Shown here: positions 59,572 through 64,000 of the stretch, piece by piece | Numbering within the stretch: the stretch's first letter is position 1 | Layout of the letters: the number at the start of each line of letters is the position of its first letter | Source of the DNA: Spirochaetales bacterium | GTDB taxonomy: Bacteria > Spirochaetota > Spirochaetia > SZUA-6 > DRHE01 | DNA length: 64,000 nucleotides | Reading direction: 5' to 3' | Assembly: GCA_030604195.1 (NCBI GenBank) | Contig: JAUVWI010000007.1 | Span: 1-64,000, forward strand | Program-made: the position numbers and the translations under genes | The notes under the pieces: model-generated | What the model saw: the letters and a program-made list of their open reading frames with translations, nothing else | Databases searched by the model: none | Told to the model about the DNA's origin: nothing

Positions 59572-60363
59572 CTACCTTTTAAAACTCAAACGGAAAAAAT
59601 AATCATCAAGAATTTCCACCAGTTCCGGGGTAAACCCTATATCATAATAAGCCCTGGTAAAACCCGCCTCAGGAGCTTCTTCTTTTTTAGCCACCCTGCC
59701 GGTAACCATAAACTGATACATTTGAAAATAGAGCTTGATTATGAATTTGGAACCCTCTTCAGTTGGGCCCGCAGCCGCAGGAATATCTACAATAAGCCTA
59801 TTTACTGAAACAGAAATTAGATTGATCTGCTGTTTCTTACCGGCAATTTTCGCTTCAGCATATTCATTGTAGCGCATAATCTTGGTATTCTCTTCATTTA
59901 GTTCAACCGGCCTGTTCTTTAAATACTCATACTGGCTTTTCAATGAAGCATGGTTGCCAAGATAGTCGGCCACAATCTCCATAAGGTCATTGGGGCAGCT
60001 GCTGTAAGAGAGGTCAACCAGGCAGACATTGTTCCTACCCTTAACCGGGCCCATACGGACCAGGGTACTTCTTACGAAAAGATTGATAGGGGTATTGTTG
60101 CCCGGCCGCTGAAAGGTAAAACTCAAGGATACTATTTTATTCTGAAACTGTTGGAAAAAGCTTATCTCATCTTTGCTTAAAATTACCAGGAGAATTGCCC
60201 TATTCATAGACAACTGGAAGGGAGCACAGATTAACATGTAATCATCTAACTTCAGCAGGGTCTGTGTAGGGAGCAGTCCCATTTTCTTTATTGCATAGGG
60301 ATTAAAGCGAATAAGCTGATCGCCATACTGCTCCCTATATTCTTGAATACTTTTTTTTCCCAT
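59572..60363 (-). CDS. PilZ-like (c-di-GMP effector / YcgR-like) protein
   Basis: RYNEYAEAKIAGKKQQINLISVSVNRLIVDIPAAAGPTEEGSKFIIKLYF…TGRVAKKEE; overall layout resembles a PilZN + PilZ protein. Confidence 0.45.
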   Translation of the reverse strand: MGKKSIQEYREQYGDQLIRFNPYAIKKMGLLPTQTLLKLDDYMLICAPFQLSMNRAILLVILSKDEISFFQQFQNKIVSLSFTFQRPGNNTPINLFVRSTLVRMGPVKGRNNVCLVDLSYSSCPNDLMEIVADYLGNHASLKSQYEYLKNRPVELNEENTKIMRYNEYAEAKIAGKKQQINLISVSVNRLIVDIPAAAGPTEEGSKFIIKLYFQMYQFMVTGRVAKKEEAPEAGFTRAYYDIGFTPELVEILDDYFFRLSFKR

Positions 60364-60545
60364 AACTGATATTCTATTTAGCTTTTCAGGTTAGTCAAGA
60401 GCATTAATGCTCCTGAAAGAATAATTTGCCTGGCGCCTGGTAGCGGCCATGTTAACCGCTTGAATAGGCTGCCTGCGCCCTGCTGATTCCGCCTTTATTG
60501 TGCGATCTCTTGACAGATAGCCTGATAAAGGTATGCTCATAGCTT

Positions 60546-61529
60546 ATGAGAGAGGGGAAAATAGCTCCGGAAGAGCTCTCGCGGCTGCTCAAAGAGACCT
60601 CCCGCGCTCCCGAGATTATTGTGGGCGCTGAAGCGGGAGAAGACGCGGCAGTTGTGCGCAGCGATAAAACAATTATAATTACCGCCGACCCGATTACCTT
60701 TACCCAAGAGAATATAGGCACCTATACGGTAGCGGTTAACTGCAACGATATTGTGGCCATGGGCGGTATACCAAAGTACCTGACCACTACAATTCTCCTG
60801 CCTCCGGACTCCAATCATGAAAAGCTGCCGGCCATTTTTAAAGAAATCAGCAATGCCTGCAGGCAGGCCGACGTACTCTGGGTTGGCGGCCATACAGAAG
60901 TAACCTCAGCCGTAACCAGGATAGTTATTTCCGCCCAGATGGTGGGCAGTCTATTCAAAGAGCCCACAGTCACCTCCGGTGCTCAGGCAGGCGAATTGCT
61001 GGTTATGTCCAAATGGGCGGGGCTGGAAGCCACCACTATTCTGGCCAGGGAGAAAAAAAAGATGTGCCGTAAATTGCTCGGCCGGGAGGGCTATAAGCAG
61101 GTATTGGACTGGCTCCACGATCCCGGCATATCGATAATCGGGGAAGGTAGGATACTAAAAGAGACCGGGATTACCGCCGGTCATGACCCGACAGAGGGCG
61201 GCATAGCCACTGGAATTCATGAAATCGCTTCCCGCTCGGGGGTAGGCGTCTGTATTGACAGCGCAAAAATAAACATCAGGCAAGAGACCCTTAAACTATG
61301 CAAATATTTTGACCTGGATCCTTTGGGTATTTTAAGCTCAGGGGTCTTTCTCTTTACCGCTCCGCCGGAACTTGCCGTAGATGCATGCGCAAAGCTTAAC
61401 ACCGGGGGAATCCCGGCTGCGGTAATCGGCGAGATCACCCCTGATCCCGGTGAAATTATCCTGATGCAAGGGGAAAAGGCCGGGTCTCTTCCCATTTACA
61501 GCAAAGATGAGCTGTTAAAAGTTCTTTAG
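60546..61529 (+). CDS. AIR synthase-related protein (HypE/ThiL-like)
   Basis: GAEAGEDAAVVRSDKTIIITADPITFTQENIGTYTVAVNCNDIVAMGGIPKYL…GGHTEVTSAVTR…AGHDPTEGGIATGIHEIA. Confidence 0.85.
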   Translation: MREGKIAPEELSRLLKETSRAPEIIVGAEAGEDAAVVRSDKTIIITADPITFTQENIGTYTVAVNCNDIVAMGGIPKYLTTTILLPPDSNHEKLPAIFKEISNACRQADVLWVGGHTEVTSAVTRIVISAQMVGSLFKEPTVTSGAQAGELLVMSKWAGLEATTILAREKKKMCRKLLGREGYKQVLDWLHDPGISIIGEGRILKETGITAGHDPTEGGIATGIHEIASRSGVGVCIDSAKINIRQETLKLCKYFDLDPLGILSSGVFLFTAPPELAVDACAKLNTGGIPAAVIGEITPDPGEIILMQGEKAGSLPIYSKDELLKVL

Positions 61530-61563
61530 ATTAGCTGGCTTAAACCTTTAAACTGCTTTTTAA

Positions 61564-63528
61564 TTAGCTGTCACAGGCCTTTTCGAAGACCCTGGCTTCA
61601 ATAAATATTCTCAAGAGTTCAGGGTCAATGTGGTTATCTTCCACTTCATATCTAAGAATATCCAGAGCCCGGTCTTTGGTGACTGCCCTTTTATAGGGCC
61701 GGTCCATGGCGGTCAGCGCATCATATATATCGGCTATAGTCATCATCCTGGTCTGGATGGGTATCTCTTCCTCCACCAGGCTGCGGGGGTAGCCTACACC
61801 GTTAAGCTTTTCGTGGTGTCCATAGGCAATAACCGGGATCTTCTTCATCTCTTTTGTCCAGGGTATGGTTCTTAAAAATTGATAGCTGTGGGTTACGTGG
61901 GACTCAATTTCCAGTCTCTCTTCTTCATCCAGGCTGCCCTTTTTCATTCTCAGCTTTAAATATTCATCATCGGTGAGCAAAGGAGATTCTGTGCCTTGCT
62001 GGTCCACCCAGCTTTCAAGTTTGATCTTCTCAATAAGCTTTGAAGGCGCCTCCGCTATAGCAGAGGGCTCATTCACCGCAATAATAGTATTCAGATAGTT
62101 ATCGATTTCAGCCAATCTCTTCTTGACCCGGGTTTCAAAATAACCGATTTTAGCCGAGTAGGCTTCTTTTCCTTCGGATAATAGAAAATTGAAGCGTTCC
62201 TGCATAACAGAAAGCTCAATCCCTTTCTGGATATAGGCAAAGCGCATTTTGATCTGTTCCAGTTGGTAGGGATATAGTTTTTTTGCCTTGACCAGCACAT
62301 GCTCCCGCACCCCGACTTTGCCGAAATCATGGAGCAGACTGGCATAGCGGATCTCTTTGATCTCTTCCGCAGAAAAATGCACCTTCCGGTAGATGCCGCT
62401 GCTGCAGCGGTTCACCGCTTCAGCCAGTCCCACCGTGTAAAGCGCCACCCTGTCGGAATGGCCGGAAGTGGTCGGATCTCGAGATTCAATTGCCGTAACC
62501 GAAGCCCTGACAAAGCCCTCAAAAAGATTTTCTATCTCCTGGTAGAGCATATTATTCTCTAAAGAAACTGCCGCCTGCGAGGCTAAAGATAGAACTAAAG
62601 ATTCATTCTCTTTATTAAAGGGCAGAATCATTTTCCTGGCTGCTTCTTTTGAAGAAATACGGACTGCAGCATCCTTTTTACGGTTGATCAGTTGAATAGC
62701 CCCGATAATTGTGTCTTTATGGTCCTTCATGGGAACGGTAAGCAAGCTTTTGGTTCGATAACCGGTCTTTTCATCGTAGCTCTTATTAAAGGAGTATTCC
62801 CGGTTCCCGGGTATAAGGTAGGCATCTTTTATATTGAGCACTTCGCCGGTAAGGGCTACATAGCCGCCGATAGATTTCTTATTCAGCGGCATGGAGAACT
62901 CGGAAAAGTCCGCAGGATTGGAGTCATTCTGGGCAATTTTAAAGAGCAGGCTCTTCTGCCCGGTTTTAGCGTCCGTCTTAATAAGATATAGACTGCCGGC
63001 ATCGGAAAGGGTAATGCCCCTGATACGCCTCACTATAAGATTAAGAAGTTTGTCATTGTCTCTCTCCGCCGAAAGAGCAATGCCCACCTCGAGCAGCTCC
63101 CTGTTCTGTTTGTTCGTTATCTTGAGCATTTCTTCTTTTCGGGAGAGCTCATTCTCCAAAAAAAGACTGCGGTAAAGATTTCTTATTATTCTCAAGAATT
63201 GTTTTTCATCGGCAAAGGAATGGATAACCTGATATATCAGGTTATCCGGAATTTTACTTACTACGCTTTCAGCACTGCTCTGACCGCCATTGGGATTCCA
63301 GAGGAGAATTGAACCAGGCGTCAGTTTGCGGCTGTTAATATGTTCACTATTCTTAACAATAAAATCCGGGTCAATCAAATAGGCGGTCAAGGCTTGATTC
63401 TTATTGGCTGCAGGCGCAGGAAGGATTTCTTTGATTGGAGTAATAACGATATTCTTTTCCCTCTTCAACACCAGGGGAAGGTCGGGTATGCCTTCTGATA
63501 TCTGCAAATTGAGTTTTTGCAATTCCAA
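61564..63528 (-). CDS. GAF / HD-GYP domain protein (putative c-di-GMP phosphodiesterase)
   Basis: GAF-like 140-320; TSGHSDRVALYTVGLAEAV…YASLLHDFGKVGV…AYGHHEKLNGVGYPRSL…MTIADIYDALTAMDRPYK. Confidence 0.88.
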   Translation of the reverse strand: MELQKLNLQISEGIPDLPLVLKREKNIVITPIKEILPAPAANKNQALTAYLIDPDFIVKNSEHINSRKLTPGSILLWNPNGGQSSAESVVSKIPDNLIYQVIHSFADEKQFLRIIRNLYRSLFLENELSRKEEMLKITNKQNRELLEVGIALSAERDNDKLLNLIVRRIRGITLSDAGSLYLIKTDAKTGQKSLLFKIAQNDSNPADFSEFSMPLNKKSIGGYVALTGEVLNIKDAYLIPGNREYSFNKSYDEKTGYRTKSLLTVPMKDHKDTIIGAIQLINRKKDAAVRISSKEAARKMILPFNKENESLVLSLASQAAVSLENNMLYQEIENLFEGFVRASVTAIESRDPTTSGHSDRVALYTVGLAEAVNRCSSGIYRKVHFSAEEIKEIRYASLLHDFGKVGVREHVLVKAKKLYPYQLEQIKMRFAYIQKGIELSVMQERFNFLLSEGKEAYSAKIGYFETRVKKRLAEIDNYLNTIIAVNEPSAIAEAPSKLIEKIKLESWVDQQGTESPLLTDDEYLKLRMKKGSLDEEERLEIESHVTHSYQFLRTIPWTKEMKKIPVIAYGHHEKLNGVGYPRSLVEEEIPIQTRMMTIADIYDALTAMDRPYKRAVTKDRALDILRYEVEDNHIDPELLRIFIEARVFEKACDS

Positions 63529-63544
63529 CTCCTAAAATAACAAT

Positions 63545-63973
63545 TTAATGTAATTCATATATTTGTTCAATAATTCCCTGGACCAATTCAGCGGCCCTCT
63601 TGCCGGCACTGCCGCCCGCGGAGGCAGCTGAACCCTGAACCACGATTTGCGAGCGGGAAATATCGGTGAGCCTGAAACGGGCATTATTTTCATCTTCCAG
63701 TTGGATCCAGAGTTCATATATGTATTTATTATCGGCAGGCAAGTTTTGATTTCGACCGGCAGGATAAATTAAAGAACCCGCTCTCTTTAATAAAGAGCTG
63801 AAGTGGGGTATACGGCTGTCCCTTTCTTGCCCCTCCGGAGGAGAAACCCTCAAAAGCAGGGGCAGGCCGAAACCATGCTGCAGCAGGGCCCCCGGGTTAA
63901 TCTCATACAATTGATTAATGGCAAGCAGCCGCTCCTCGCTGTTGCCCGGCAGTAGTGGGATCAACAACCTCAA
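63545..63973 (-). CDS. Hypothetical protein, possibly extends beyond the window
   Basis: Open frame close to the window edge; NKYIYELWIQLEDENNARFRLTDISRSQIVVQGSA suggests an outer-membrane/lipoprotein-type domain, unassigned. Confidence 0.4.
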   Translation of the reverse strand: MRLLIPLLPGNSEERLLAINQLYEINPGALLQHGFGLPLLLRVSPPEGQERDSRIPHFSSLLKRAGSLIYPAGRNQNLPADNKYIYELWIQLEDENNARFRLTDISRSQIVVQGSAASAGGSAGKRAAELVQGIIEQIYELH

Positions 63974-64000
63974 GCTCCTGGCAATTGCCTCTTTCTCCCA

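Overview
Gene-dense, roughly 48% GC-looking bacterial chromosome segment. Several binding proteins carry an 'AGQKEA/AGAQPEA' N-terminus that I associate with Spirochaetota, but the taxon is inference only. No rRNA, tRNA, CRISPR array or intact mobile element was recognised. Left to right: (i) a minus-strand catabolic cluster at about 0.1-12.4 kb. It holds a broken sugar-binding protein, RraA-like, M20 peptidase, NagA-like, two paralogous SIS proteins, Gfo/Idh/MocA, ceramidase-like, FadR/GntR regulator, Ldh/YlbC-type dehydrogenase and a DUF2341/LamG-like protein. The regulator promoter overlaps a perfect palindrome. (ii) A divergent Opp/Dpp peptide-type ABC transporter. (iii) A Liv-type ABC transporter. 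(iv) An unlisted 56-aa ORF plus a nucleotidyltransferase. (v) PepF. (vi) A Na+-pumping decarboxylase operon in mmdADCB order. (vii) NCS2 permease, beta-ureidopropionase-like amidase, acylating aldehyde dehydrogenase and class III aminotransferase, suggesting a reductive pyrimidine/beta-alanine or taurine route. (viii) An SSS symporter with an unlisted 39-aa membrane partner. (ix) rpmB. (x) A NuoE/NuoF/NuoG-GltD operon whose large subunit contains two in-frame tandem-repeat expansions, one inside a predicted Fe-S ligand loop. (xi) A RR-HD / FIST / PAS-HK / RR-HDOD signalling operon. (xii) gdh plus two tandem PPDK-N-like proteins, one a GAF-like / PPDK-N / nucleotidyltransferase fusion (strongest candidate for an undescribed system). 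(xiii) RecQ, a PilZ-like protein, HypE-like and HD-GYP proteins. All functional calls come from reading motifs by eye; no database search was run.
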